From positions 77,402,767 through 77,466,766 of the forward strand of contig NC_065882.2 in NCBI RefSeq assembly GCF_932274485.2: a stretch of 64,000 nt of DNA, written 5' to 3'. Source of the DNA: Patella vulgata. Lineage: Eukaryota; Mollusca; Gastropoda; Patellidae. The notes under the pieces were generated by a model. It was not told the DNA's origin and did no database searches. It worked only from the letters and a program-made list of their open reading frames with translations. The number at the start of each line of letters is the position of its first letter. Positions within the stretch are counted from its first letter, which is position 1. Positions 42,170 through 54,700 of the stretch are shown here, one piece after another. Position numbers and translations under genes: made by a program.

Positions 42170-42470
42170 TGGCTTGTGAACAAGACATAGTATACAGTTA
42201 TCGTTCCAGAGTTATGCCCCCTTTCCCGAAAACCTTGTGCAAGTGATAGAGGCTGTAGTTTTCGACGGATTGTTTTTTTTTAATGTGGTGTGAAGCATCG
42301 TGTCCACGAAGGGACGAACCCTATCGATTTTCAACTTTCCGCAACTTTTCGTTAGGGAGTTATGCCCACTTTTCCGAAAACCTTGTGAACGCAATTGTTT
42401 TGTTTTTTCTTCAAATGTGGTGTACAGCATAGTGGTCATGAGAGGAAGGAGGCTAAGTACAAAAATAATC
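42170..42470 (+). repeat. Two diverged units of a 'GAGTTATGCCC' repeat
   Basis: AGAGTTATGCCC...CCGAAAACCTTGTG...AATGTGGTGT occurs twice in a row. Relatives lie near 2540-2640 (complement) and 39480-39680. A poly-A run of about 24 follows at 42474. Confidence 0.6.
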
Positions 42471-42516
42471 TTGCAAAAAAAAAAAAAAAAAAAAAAAATA
42501 TGGGCCTCGCACAAGA

Positions 42517-42725
42517 AATGAAATGGGGTTTAACGTCCTATTGTTCTGTTCTGACTTAGCTAAAGAAGACAGGCATACGCCATACAGTGTACTGTGAGGG
42601 AATTTATCCCAGATAGCAGCACTACGGCCTACTCGCATATCGAATTCCAACTGTCAATGGTTCCTTTAAGTGCACGCCAATGTGTACACGGGGCCTCGAT
42701 TTTTTAACCCATCCGAACGACTAGC
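42517..42725 (-). mobile_element. SINE-B, partial
   Basis: GAAATGGGGTTTAACGTCC start, body to ACCCATCCGAACGACTAG; head missing. Confidence 0.8.
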
Positions 42726-43324
42726 ATCGCACACGATGTTTGCGCCATTGAGCCCGATAGGAATAAATGAAATGAGGTATAACTGCTCACTTTGTTGCAC
42801 CAGTTTAGAAATGGACCTTGCAGTAACTTCACAATGAATAATATTTTTACAAGATATTTTAATGGTGCTATTTTTTTATTTTGGGGAGCAGTGTATATGA
42901 TGGAATTGACAATTAATGAATATTGCTTTATTATGGATGCTACAAAAATAGACATTTTTCACCTATGCAAGTAAAAATGAAAAGTAACTGACATGTATTT
43001 TAAATAATGTAAATATAAATATACATCAAATCACCGCCAGATATCAGACCTGTCTCTTACACTCGACCATCAGTTTGATCCGTGGCTCATCAAAACATAT
43101 TATTTGTATCTAATTTTACAAAAATACATTTAACAAACTAAAACCAAAATAACAAACATGTTCACTTTGACACATATCTAACCTAAATGAATTAATGAAT
43201 AAATAATTAATTAAAATCTAATATGACTAAAAATTTATAATTTGATTTTATATCCAAAAGCTAGTTACATACCCGATGTAATGTCAACTTTCCATTTATC
43301 CGTACTGATAATTTTATACATGTT

Positions 43325-43600
43325 AGGGGGTTGGATGGCTGAATGGTTAGCGTGCGCGCGCTGTATCATAAAGCCTGCCATTGAGTCGACTGGCGTGGTT
43401 TCGAATCCCCGGTTGTACGTGACAAGGAGTAGGGTCGCCTGTCCAACCTCGTGGGTTTTCTCCGGGTCCTCCGGTTTCCTCCCACTGCTAAAGACCCCTA
43501 CGCGCAAGCGAATTATGTAAATAAAATTAAAACCATATGTTAGTCCCGAAATGACCTAGTTTGTGTCGAGTGGACGTTAAACCCCATTTCTCTCTCTCTC
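43325..43600 (+). mobile_element. SINE-A, full length
   Basis: Clean copy with exact target duplication TTTTATACATGTT (43312-43324, 43601-43613). SULT copy 1's flank near 1430 shows the empty site. Confidence 0.95.
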
Positions 43601-43624
43601 TTTTATACATGTTGTTCTAACAAT

Positions 43625-43906
43625 CAGTAGCGGATTGACCAGGTTGTCAGCTTGACTAATTGCAAGTGAGCCCCCTGAGGAAGTGGCCCCCCTTAGACAT
43701 TAGACAATATATTTATAATATAAATTATCAAAAAATATAAAGAAAACAGAATCGGAAAAATTCTAATTACATCTTTTTGTTTCCACTTACATATTTTGTT
43801 AAAATTTATTTTATTCATTTTAAAAATTAAATGATAGAATTGTATTGGTGGGTGGACCCCCCTTTGTCTCCTGCCAACCAATATTTTCCAACCCAGTCCG
43901 CCACTG
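43625..43906. mobile_element. hAT-like MITE
   Basis: Left end CAGTAGCGGATTG, complement of right end CAGTGGCGGACTG. 8-bp duplication CTAACAAT / CTAATAAT (43617-43624, 43907-43914; one mismatch). The empty site is in SULT copy 1's flank. Confidence 0.85.
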
Positions 43907-43924
43907 CTAATAATATTGATAATT

Positions 43925-44130
43925 TTCATAGTTTAGTTTGATTGTTCAGTTGATCAAGGTGATCTAATATACCACGTGTTTAGTTTGATTGATCAGTTGA
44001 TCTAATATACCACGAGTTTAGTTTGATTGTTCAGTTGATCAAGGTGATCTATAATAAACCACGTGTTTAGTTTGATTGATCAGTTGATCAAGATGATCTA
44101 ATATACCACGAGTTTAGTTTGATTGTTCAG
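43925..44130 (-). repeat. Stop-region tandem array of SULT copy 3
   Basis: Four or five units of AGTTTAGTTTGATTGTTCAG with GATCAAGGTGATCTAATA-type spacers. Confidence 0.8.
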
Positions 44131-46411
44131 TTGAGGGTTTATCTGTTAGATATATATGATCAAGTGGATCTAATAAACCACGATAATAATCATCAAAGGA
44201 TTCTGATTCTGTAGATGAAAAATTATTTTTCCAGTCTCCTATTTGTCCTGAAATAAACATAGAAAATTATAAGCGGTTGTTTTTGTCGCCCGCTTGTCGA
44301 AGAAATGAAATGGGGTTCAACGTCCTACCTTTCTGTACTGACGCCTTTCGAAGAAAGCAGGGGACTATTTAAATAGCTTCGTCCATCTGTCGTCCCGACG
44401 CAATAACTCTTCTTTTAATTGAGCTAGAAGGTTCAAACTTGATTTAACTGTTTATTAGGCAAATGTCTTGACTGAATTCGATGATGGTCATTTTCTACTT
44501 AGGCGAGGAGAAAACAAGCAATTTGATTTGTCAGTGGGTTGGGACACGATATATGTGATACTAATTAAGCTAAACGTGGTGTCTTGACTGAGTTCGATAA
44601 TGTTACACAATTGAGATTATTTAGGAAGGTGTCACTTAGCACCTTCCATGCATGAGGTTGTTTGAAACATCCTTATCATATTACGACTCACAGATGGTCG
44701 ACATTGGCACTGACTTGACACGACCAACGGCCACGCGGAAATCATCAGTCATTACAGCTGGCCCGTGTGTTACGTAATGTCCTTTGTCTTCTAAAGCAAT
44801 CTGTACAGAAAGCTCAACCTGGTATTATATAATAACCAGCTTCAACCTCTGGCCAAAATATGATCTGAAATACAACACCTATTCCATCGGGATATAAACC
44901 CATCGCGGACTGAATACTGACCAACCAGGTCCCAGTGCGTTGGTGTGGTATCTGGAATTCCAGTACTATATAAGAGCAGATCAAAACGATTGTAGTCAAT
45001 CCAGGCTAGAGAGCCGAGTTGGGAACAAGACTGCTACCAGACAAAGAACCTGTTAACTAAGTATTATTAAACAAGTCTTGTACATGATATGTTTAAAGAA
45101 GAATAAAAGTATAATATGAAGTTAAACCAGTGTTGTAATCAAGAGTCTGACATAAAAACCAAAAACGTGAAACAATAATGAACATTGTTTGCTCAGGTTA
45201 AGCTTTGCGGTGGGGAATTTGATTGGTGGAGTCTTTGGATGACAATAACTTGGTGTAGATGTCCATTCGGTGAATGCCGTCTTCATTAGCCAAGCCGGGA
45301 CAGAGCAGTCGGGCGTTTAACCCCATTTCATTTCATTTTAATTCATTCGACGAATGCCTTGACGAAGTTCAATGATTAGTATTTCCGCTAAGCAGAGATA
45401 AGCAGTTTGTCAGGTTGATTCTTTGGGGCACAATACCTTGTGCACGAGATTCGGGTGAACTGTATTACTATTAGACCTACTAAGCCACTAAGTTTTGTAT
45501 TGTATATTGTACAGACCCTCTATTGTATTTGCATAAATGCCCATGTGGAAATCTCTTATTTTGAACTATAAAAAGTATTGTGCCAAGCTAAACCGCTACA
45601 CAGTGAATCAAATATCTGTTTTGTCGTATTTACCTTTTCTGTACATTACTTCTTTTCCACTTTTATACATAGAAATAAATCGGTGGGTAAGCGATTCCTT
45701 ATTTTGTTTCATTTTAGAAAAGTCGGTTGCCATGGCAATGTCTTGACACATTTTTTCTGGACATTCAATATCCAGAAAGTCAGCGATCTTTTTAATCTCC
45801 TCAACTGGTCTCTGAAAGAAAGAGGAAGTCCTAATATGTCAGGACACACCAAAGATTATTTCCCTCAGCTTTTTTATTTTGGGGAGTCTTTTTTTTATTG
45901 TCCGAGAAGTGAACACAAAATAGGGTTCCAGGGTTGGGATGGTCTAGAGTGTCGCGCTTCGACCTCTAGGTGGCCGGTCACCTCTGGCTTGCGGTTGTGG
46001 TTTCGATCCCTGGTGTGGGCGTATGTGGCTTAGAGATAGGGGCGCCTTCTCAACCTCGTGGGTTTACTCCCGGTACCCCGGTTTCCTCCCACAGGAAAGA
46101 CCCCTGCGCGTGCGCTAAGATAATAAAAATGAAAGACTTGTCTGCGATATCACCTTCGGTGGAAGCGGACGTTAAAACACTAAGAACAACAAAATTTTGT
46201 CCCCGGCAACAAACACATTATTTGCAAAACCCGGCATATGTAGTTTTGAAATGGCCTTTTCTAAAATGTCCTTTCTAAGAATTGATACGAAATTGGCGAA
46301 CACTTACCATTTTCAAGTCTTCATACCTTACTGTATGTATGGGGTAGTTTGGATTTTCACATTTAAACTTTTTCCAATGAAGAAAATGACTATCCCACGA
46401 GTTAAAGAGGA
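44114..46411 (-). CDS. Sulfotransferase copy 3, exons 3-5 only
   Basis: Exons 46411-46308, 45811-45634 and 44247-44114 (104, 178 and 134 nt) keep splice sites, phases and frame. They read VLFNSWDSHFLHWKKF, VRYEDLKM, RPVEEIKKIADFLDI, RKGQIGDWKNNF and the stop after STEQSN. Exons 1-2, with the sulfate-side loop and catalytic histidine, are not found up to the NDUFA11 gene. Homology to copy 2 ends near 47500, inside intron 2. So it is a partial duplicate, likely a pseudogene or a 3' donor for fusion transcripts, though its exons show no decay. Intron 4 holds a solo LTR, intron 3 a third SINE type. Confidence 0.75.
44601..45174. mobile_element. Solo LTR (Ty3/gypsy-like guess), fossil
   Basis: 574 bp, TGTTACAC start and GTGAAACA end, with ATAA on both sides (44597-44600, 45175-45178). 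It contains CTATATAAGAGC (TATA-like) at 44968-44979 and AATAAAAGT further on. No internal coding part or partner LTR. The matching site in SULT copy 2 near 19015 is empty. Confidence 0.75.
45275..45345 (+). mobile_element. SINE-B tail fragment, shared with copy 2
   Basis: GCCGTCTTCATTAGCC then GGGCGTTTAACCCC and ATTTC; orthologous to 19107-19191. Confidence 0.65.
45918..46200 (+). mobile_element. Third tRNA-derived SINE type (SINE-C)
   Basis: The head differs (GGGATGGTCTAGAGTGTCGCG, B box GTGGTTTCGATCCC) but the central block ACCTCGTGGGTTTACTCC and CCCGGTTTCCTCCCAC is shared with SINE-A. The tail has GCGGACGTTAAAACAC. Absent from the matching intron of SULT copy 2. Confidence 0.75.
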
Positions 46412-46769
46412 CTATAAAAATAAAAGACCAACATACAAGAAAGGCTGGGTTGTCAATCACTTTGGGTCATCATGTAGTTATGAGCTGGTGCTTACACCGA
46501 ATAATTGATGAGAAAGGATATGTTAGTAGTCGTAATCATCTTGTACACTCGCCAAGGGTTGCGGAACGTTCAGATTGCATTAGCACGTGTTCGAGCGAAT
46601 AGATCTCATTGCTACACACCTTGATAGCAGGGCCCAAGAGATCCATAACAGCGATAGATTTCATGTTTCTTATCCGCGGGAGTGTACTTTATTTTTTATT
46701 TATTTTTCGTGCATGCCCTCTCAGATCACCCTTTGACACATCAATGGTACACAACTCTTTGTTGTTTGA

Positions 46770-47042
46770 GAGAGAGAGAGAAATGGGGTTTAACGTCCAC
46801 TCGACACAAACTAGGTCATTTCGGGACTAACACATGGTTTAATTTTATTTCAATAATTCGCTTGCGCGTAGGGGTCTTTAGCAGTGGGAGGAATCCGGAG
46901 AACCCGAAGAAAACCCACGAGGTTGGACAGGCGACCCTACTCCTTGCCACGTACAACGGGGATTCGAAACCACGCCAGTTGACTCAATGACAGACTTTAT
47001 GGTACAGCGCGCACGTGCTAACCATTCAGCCACCCAACCCCC
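46770..47042 (-). mobile_element. SINE-A, full length
   Basis: GA run, body, GCCACCCAACCCCC end. Exact target duplication CTCTTTGTTGTTTGA (46755-46769, 47043-47057). Confidence 0.95.
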
Positions 47043-47591
47043 CTCTTTGTTGTTTGAAGTAGCCACCAACATGCATTTGAATTGATGGGGTTCATGCGTC
47101 AAATATATTCATTTGATTCCAGAGTAAGTATATACTTATACGAATTGGCGGTATATAAGATGGGCATACAACGCTCTTATGGTAACAAGATCAGAGTGCC
47201 TGGGCATATCATTAGACATATCTAAAAAAAACCAAGCCTGATATGGATAGAACTCTGGGTCAGAAGAGCTTGCCCAGTGTAGTCTCTGAAATTTTCTAAC
47301 CGGACACCTTGTTAAACGACAAGGTGGTTGGAACCCTCCTGAATACCCCGAGGAAGGAATCCTGAAGGGTTCAAAATGACAGATGTTATGGAATATTGGA
47401 AGTGTACAGGTTCACGGGATGATATGGGAAGTGTTGCCCTGGTCCTCGGGAAAGATACAGCTCCCGGGGCACTCAAGGTTGCATATTTTTACACATCCTT
47501 ACATACAGACAGGTGACACTACGGTGTTGTTATATAGATGTTTGTTTATCCACTTCAATATATTAACTAAAATCAACTCTGTAGACCCTCG

Positions 47592-47665
47592 GATGCATTG
47601 CGTATATCTGTCTTCGTTAGCCCGGTAGGAGCAGAAACGTAGGACGTTAAACTCAATTTCATTAA
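47592..47665 (+). mobile_element. SINE-B tail fragment
   Basis: GCATTGCGTATATCTGTC, then GCAGAAACGTAGGACG; part of the segment repeated at 39098-39410. Confidence 0.7.
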
Positions 47666-47720
47666 TTTATTTATATACACATATCAATAATCGGGGCATT
47701 TTGTAGTAAAGTAAAAATGG

Positions 47721-47963
47721 GAGGGTTGGATGGCCGAATGGTTAGCACGTGCGTGCTGTATCATAAGGCCTGTCATTGAGTCAACTGGCGTGGTTTCGAA
47801 TCCCCGGTTGTACGTGACAAGGAGTAGGGTCGCCTGTCCAACCTCGTGGGTTTTCTCCGGGTCCTCCGGTTTTCTCCCACTGCTAAAGACCCCTACGCGC
47901 AAGCGAATTATTGAAATAAAATTAAATCATATGTTAGTCCCGAAATGACCTCTCTCTCTCTAT
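47721..47963 (+). mobile_element. SINE-A, short 3' end
   Basis: Complete head and central block, with a CTCTCTC tail directly after GAAATGACC. Target duplication AGTAAAAATGG; the related segment at 39300 lacks it. Confidence 0.9.
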
Positions 47964-48058
47964 AGTAAAAATGGCCTACTGCTGAAAAATATGACCCACT
48001 GCTTTGTACAACAAGCGGCTGCCATGCAATACACGTTCACCTTTTGCAAGATACGAAA

Positions 48059-48172
48059 TAAAAGGAAATGGAGTTTAACTTCCTACTGTTCTGTTCCGAT
48101 TGGGCTAAATGAAGACGGGCACACGCCCGGGCAGTGGCACTATGGCCTACTCTTATATCGAATTTTACTGAC
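48059..48172 (-). mobile_element. SINE-B fragment
   Basis: GGAAATGGAGTTTAACTTCC, GGGCAGTGGCACTATGGCC, ATATCGAATTTTACTG. Confidence 0.75.
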
Positions 48173-48265
48173 CATTGGATGGGATGATGCAATTCCCAAC
48201 CGGAGTTCAGAGTTTCAAAAAATCATACAATTCTGGTTTTGATTCAGGGTGTCTAGTTCTCCTAC

Positions 48266-48665
48266 TGTTCTGTCTCGCTGACAGAGACGACCGCGCACGT
48301 GTTCTCAAACGTACTTTATGCTCAGTCTCAACTCAAATGGCCGTTCCGTCAGCTGCCCAGATAGCTTACGCGCACCTTTCTAATGATGAAAAAACACAAC
48401 ACAGTATTAGGTGCTAACCCATATTATTATTTTCTTCAAGTAAGTAGCGGTAAAAAGATTATGCGACGAAAACCCTGGTCACTTCGCTCAGCTCCTCGTG
48501 TTTATATTTTATTTTATTTTCGGTGATAATGCGCAGACGCGAAGTAAAATAGACTCGATTAACTACACTCCAAAAATGATCGGCTCGCTCAGTGACCAGA
48601 ATTACCGTACACGACAAAAGTAAACATGAACACGCGAATATACTACAGTCTCAATGAACAGCACA
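48266..48665 (-). repeat. 3' LTR of the BEL/Pao element
   Basis: On the element strand TGTGCTGTTC...CAGAACA. Matches the other LTR throughout by eye. Confidence 0.95.
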
Positions 48666-48700
48666 CTCCCCACTTAAAAGATGAAGTCTTTTACCATTGT

Positions 48701-51700
48701 TCACATTTCTCCTAAAGGTTTATCGTTATCGATTCGGCACAAAAATACAAGTTCACAAATGGGTCTCTTATAGGTTTTGTATTGTCCATTTAAACGCGGT
48801 TGGAAGGGATTCTCATCTCGGTAAATGGTGACCTCAGCTACTCTTGCTACTCCATCTGGATCCAGCTTGACACCAGTAACTCTTCCCTTGCTCCATTCAC
48901 CTCGTACGACATCTTTATCTTTGACTAAAACTATGTCGTTAACTTGTATATTGCTCGTGGTATTCTGACATTTTCTTCGTGGTTGAAGACTCTGTATATA
49001 CTCTCGTCTCCAACGGATCCAAAATTGGTCCACCAGGTACTGAACTCTTCTCCATTGCGTACGACAGTATAGGTCTGGTTTGGTAAATTCTCCTGGTGCT
49101 GGTAGATAGGGTCTCGTTTTAAGAGTAAGTAGGTTGCCGGGAGCTAAAATCTCAGGATTCTCAGGATCTGTTGATATGGCTGTTATTGGTCGTGCGTTTA
49201 CAATGGCTGCTGCTTCTGCCATCAGCGTTACCAAAAGGTCGTGGGTTAGCTGCTGCTTACCAATACCAAGAAGCATGCCTTCTAATACCCTTCTCAGCGT
49301 ACCAATTTGGCGTTCCCACACGCCACCAAAGTGTGAGGCGTGGGGTGGGTTAAATCTCCACTCACATTCCTTTGAAGTCAGGAATTTCTTCACAGATTCG
49401 TCTTTAATCTCACTTAAGGCTTCTCGTAACTCAGTTCTGGCTCCGACGAAGTTGGTTCCGCAATCTGACCATAAAAGTGCTACAGGTCCCCGGATTGCTA
49501 TAAATCGGCGAAGGGCGTTGATGAATGCTGATGTGTCCATAGCATCTACAATCTCTATATGTATGGCTCGACTCACAAGGCAAGTGAACATAATGCCCCA
49601 TCTCTTGCTATTTGCTGATCCTCCACGGGTTTTTCTGGTCATGACTTCCCAAGGACCGAATGCATCCATACCAACGTTGGTGAAAGGAGGCATGTTCTCG
49701 AATCTTTGCTCTGGTAGATCGGACATCTTGGGTGACTCTAAGGGTCTTCGTAAGAAGTTACAGCGAATGCAGTTTCTAATTTGATGATTGACTCTCTCTG
49801 CTCCACTGATAATCCAGAATCCAGCTTGCCTCACTGCTCCATGTGTGATGGACCGGCCTTGGTGGTGGTTCACGTCGTGGTAATGCTGGATTAATAAGGG
49901 CGTTATCAGACTCTTCTTGGGTATAATCCAAGGATGTTTCTCTTGATTGGAATAGTTTGCTCTACTCAGACGTCCTCCAATTCTCAAAGTACCATGGTTG
50001 TCGATAAAGGGGTCTAAACTTCTAAGTTGAAGGGTTTTCAGCTCGGTTTTCTTCATGGACTTCTCAGGATGTTTTAGGATCTTAAGCTCATCAGGAAAGG
50101 TCTCTTGTTGAATATGTCTGACGACTGCGGTCTCGGCTTCTTGTATTAAAGAAGGATTGATCTCTACCACGGGCTTCTCATTGTTCATATATCTAGTGAA
50201 CAGTTTAAGACAACAAACTGCTCTCAGAAGCTTCTCCCAGCTGTTGTACGAACTGATTAGCGTACAGAATGAACAGGTCTTTTCTACAAGGGTTGTTCTA
50301 CAGGATCTAATCTCAGCGTCTTCTTCGCTCAAAGAACTGGTGTAGTCCTCAAAGCTTGGTGTTTTCAAAGATTCCCATAAATGCTCTGGTCCTCTTAACC
50401 AATCGCTCTTAAGAAGTTTATGGATTCCACAACCTCTGCTCACTAGATCGGCTGGATTCAACTTGGTCTCAATGTATCTCCATTGGTTTGTGGCTGTTAG
50501 ACTTCTAATGATTTGAACTCTGTTTGCTACGTAGATATAGAACCTCTTGGTTTGGTTGGTGATGTATCCCAATACTACCTTGGAGTCTGAATAGTAGATC
50601 TCCTCATCGATTGTATACTCAAGATCTCGTTTAATGTCTCTCACTGTGTTGACAAGTAGTACGGCTGCGGACAGCTCCATTCTTGGTATCGTAACCTGTT
50701 TGAGTGGTTTAACTTTGGCACATCCTTTAAGAAAGGATACCCAAATGCTCTTCTCTGAATTGATCACTCGAAGATATACGACTGCTCCGATCTGATCTTG
50801 GCTTGCGTCGCAATAACCATGAATCTCGACTCGTTCGACATTACCAAAGCTGGCTGGTTTAAGACATCTCTGTACTCGTACTTCTCCAATAGATGACAGG
50901 TCTCTGTTCCATATGCCCCATTCCAACTGGAATTCGTTAGGTAGTGGATCGTCCCATGCAAGATTTCCTCTGTGTTCGTTACCCAACTCAATCAGGCTCT
51001 GAAGTATTCTCTTACCAACTATTGTGTATGGTGCGAGGAATCCTAGCGGATCATATATAGAGTGGATTATTGATAGGACTCCTCTTCTCGTGTAGGGATT
51101 TTGTTTGTCGATCACTTGGAACGTTAACTCGTCTCGCTCTAGGTCCCACTGAACTCCTAATGACCTCTGGACTGGTAATATATCAGACGAAAAATCTAGG
51201 TTCTTCAGTCCCTTTGCTCGATCTTCTTCTGGTAGGGCATCCATAACCATGGGGCTGTTGGAGGCTACCTTGTGAAGCTTAATGTTTGACTCGTTCAATA
51301 CGGCTTGTGAAGTCTTAATCAACTCAATGGCTTCTTGTGGTGTTGAACAAGAATACACACCATCGTCCACATAAAACTCCTCGTGGATAAACTTGTTTGC
51401 TGCTAACTCGTATTTATCCTTGACATCATCAGCCGCTCTTCGTAGACCGTATGTTGCGATCGCTGGACTTGGTCCATTACCAAACAAGTGAACGTTCATT
51501 TGGTACTCGATCACCGGCTTTTTACGGTCGTTGTTCTCAAACCATAGAAAGGATAGGTAACTTCTATGTTCCGGGTTCACGTAAAATGAGTGAAACATTT
51601 GCTCGACGTCGCAAGTAAATGCGACCTCCTCTTGTCGAAATCTATGCAGCCTTCCAATTAATCTGTTCATAAGATCAGGACCAGTTAATAACTCAGAGTT

Positions 51701-54700
51701 GAGGGAAGTGCTCTTGTACTCAGCGGATGAATCAAAAACTACTCGGATTTGGTTCTTCTTCTGTGGATGGTATACTCCAAAGTGAGGGAGATACCAAACT
51801 CTTCCGTCTTCAACAGTGTTCGTAGAAGGTGAGGCGTGGCTTTTTTTAAACAGCTTTGTCATAAACTCGAAATAATCGGTCTCAAGTTGTGGATTTCGGT
51901 TGAAATTTCTCAATAGACTCTGGAACCTTTTTTCAGCTTGAATACGGTTGTTGGGCATATAAACATCAGAATTCCGAAAAGGAAGAGGTGCTTCCCAATT
52001 CCCCAACTGGTTCTTATGGAAGCTCTTGTCCATAAGAGACAGGAATTGTCGATCCTCATGACTCAAACCAATCTCGTTATCTCTCGGTGATGTATAAAAC
52101 TCATTAAAACTCAAACTCAGGTAGTCGTCTTTTGGCGATTGTTTACATATGAAGGAATTCTCACAAGGCTCATACTTGGTTTCAAATCCAACAGACGTTC
52201 TTCTAGCTATGATGTGGACGTTTCCTCCTTGGCGATCTAAGCACAGAACTCCACTCACTGTCCATCCTAAATCAAGACGCTGTGCCCATGCTGCTCCTAT
52301 AGGCCCATTTATTGACTCTCGTACTTTCAATAACTCAGGTGCGTCACGACCAATAATAAGAAGGAAGGGTGCTTTATTGTCAATTGGTCGAAGATAATCA
52401 GCTATACACTGAAGATGTGGTATTTGTCTAACAAGCTCAGGATTTGGAATCTCGTTGGTACCATCAGGAACGTTACTGGATTCAGTTATGCTCGGAAGTG
52501 GAAATTCGTCTCCTCGTATTGTGCGTACACAAAGATTTTCTGCTCTGCGACCTACACATAATTCCTTACCATGACAGGTCTCGAGTGTGAACTCGTGCTC
52601 ATCCCCGTACAGTTGTAGGCCCTCAAATAACTCAGTTGATCCTAATGAGTGGTTGGACTGGTCGTCTATAATGACATATCCTCGCACTGCTCTCTCAGGA
52701 TTGCTCAATTCGTAAATGTCGACAAGGATTAATTTACCACAGGTTTTACCTCTCATGTTGACAGTCCCATCACCACAAATTTTGGTACATGCTGATTTTA
52801 CAGCCTCCCCACTATAAGGTGCCAACTCTTTCTTCTTCGTCTCATCTCTGTCATCTTTATGCAGAACTAATAGGTGACGTCTGTTACATTTAGGACAAGA
52901 TATATCTCTCCTGGTACAGTGAATGGCAAAATGTTTCCCCTCTAAACAACGGAAACATATCTCAAGCTCTTTTAATAACTGCAGTTTCTCGTCGTAACTT
53001 TTCTCTCGGAAGGTTCGACACTCAGAAAGATGGTGGTTGGTTTTGTGGATCGGACATTGGCTGTTCGACTTTTCTTGTTTAGGCTCTAAGTTAACGTCAG
53101 TCTTGAGACTAGTGGTGTGTGTACTGGGCTTATTGTCTTTAAAACCATGCTTATAAGGATTAGGCTTTGAACTCAGGTTGTTGTCAGGTCTCGAACTTGT
53201 GTATCTCGAACCTTTGTGCTCACTCTCTTGACTCGGTAATTTAGCAATAGATGGATGGTTCTGTTTTAGTGAAAGGTTATGGATCAGCTTAACAAAGGAT
53301 TTGAATGGTGGGTAATCATCACTTCTATTATCGACCATGTGTTTGGTAACTTTACTGTCCCATTTCTCTTTAATGGATTTAGGTATTTTCTCAACTAAGG
53401 TTTTCATGAAATACGAAGTATTCAGGATGCTCAGGCCTTTCAAATAAGGTTCTTGTGTATTTAAGTTCTCACAAGTGTCATAAAATGTCTGAAGAGCCTC
53501 TTTATCTTCGTAACGAAAGTTAGCAGCCTTAAGTAAAGTCTCAATCAAATTATTCGCTACCTCAGCAGTATGTCCAAACCTTTCTTCTAGTGCTGACCAA
53601 AGGTCATTTAGTTTGACCTGGGGATCGGGATGTATTCGTCTGCGAAATTGATTTACAAGCTCTTTAGGTTTGCTACTGGTGTACTTCAGTAAGTACGTAA
53701 TCTCTTGATTAGGTGTAGCCTCAGCTTCACATATTAAGGTTTTAAATGCTTGCCTCCAAGGAAGAAACAAGGCGGGATCTGCACTAAACACGTCAGGCTC
53801 ACATTTAGGTAGTGCAAGTGAAGCAAGTAATCTCTTACTAATGTCATTAGAGTGCTCGGGTGGCCTAGTGTTAAACAAGTTGCTTTGTTGATTAGTGCTC
53901 TCAAATGGTCTAGGGTCACCATGCGTTGGCATACTAGGTGTGTATCTCAGTGTTAGCTCATGGTTAGGTTGAAATATGGGGGTGTTTGACGATTGCTCGT
54001 TATGTATATCACGAGGTGACTCTTTAGGCCTAGTCAAACATTGCTCAGTAGGCCCCTCAAACCTGGGTTGAAATACAGGTGCTGTTGGTAACAACTCAGT
54101 AAAGTTCTCTTTTCTGTAGATCTCGGTAGGCCTGGATAGGGATAGCTCTGGGGGCTGCTCGAAAGGTAACTCCTTATGCCTGGTGTGGGCTTGCTCAGTG
54201 GACCTAGGGCTAGGTAGCTCAGTAGGCCGATGTGACTCAATCGTAGTAAGGCTCTTCTCGTGGGGTGTAGGCCCCTGGTTGTTCTCATGTGAGAGGTCTC
54301 CGATCTCAGAACCTATCTCGGATTGTATCCATTGTGCAGTACGCCGAGTACGGTCAGTGGAATTGAAACTATTATCAATAGGGTCAACAGAATTGACTTT
54401 TGATGAAGTATGGCTTAGTGTCTCGAAGCCAAACGACAAGGCCTCAGTTACAGCTAATTCTCGCTCATTTTTTATTTGCTCAAGTTTGGATTGGGTTTCT
54501 GCCTCAGCTACCTTCCTAGCTAACTCAATTTTGCGAATTTCCTCGTCAAATCTGAACTTCTCTCTTGCAACACGTATTTTAGTCTCAATATATTGAACAG
54601 AGCTCGATAATTCTGAACTACGAGTATGACGACTAGTCATAGACTTGTATGAGGGATGGTGACTTGAGGTTACATCGTGCGAGTCATCTTTCTCTACTGC

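Noticed and set aside
49134-49784. 216-codon frame on + opposite the BEL/Pao frame
   Set aside because: Antisense shadow of the integrase region; no independent motif.
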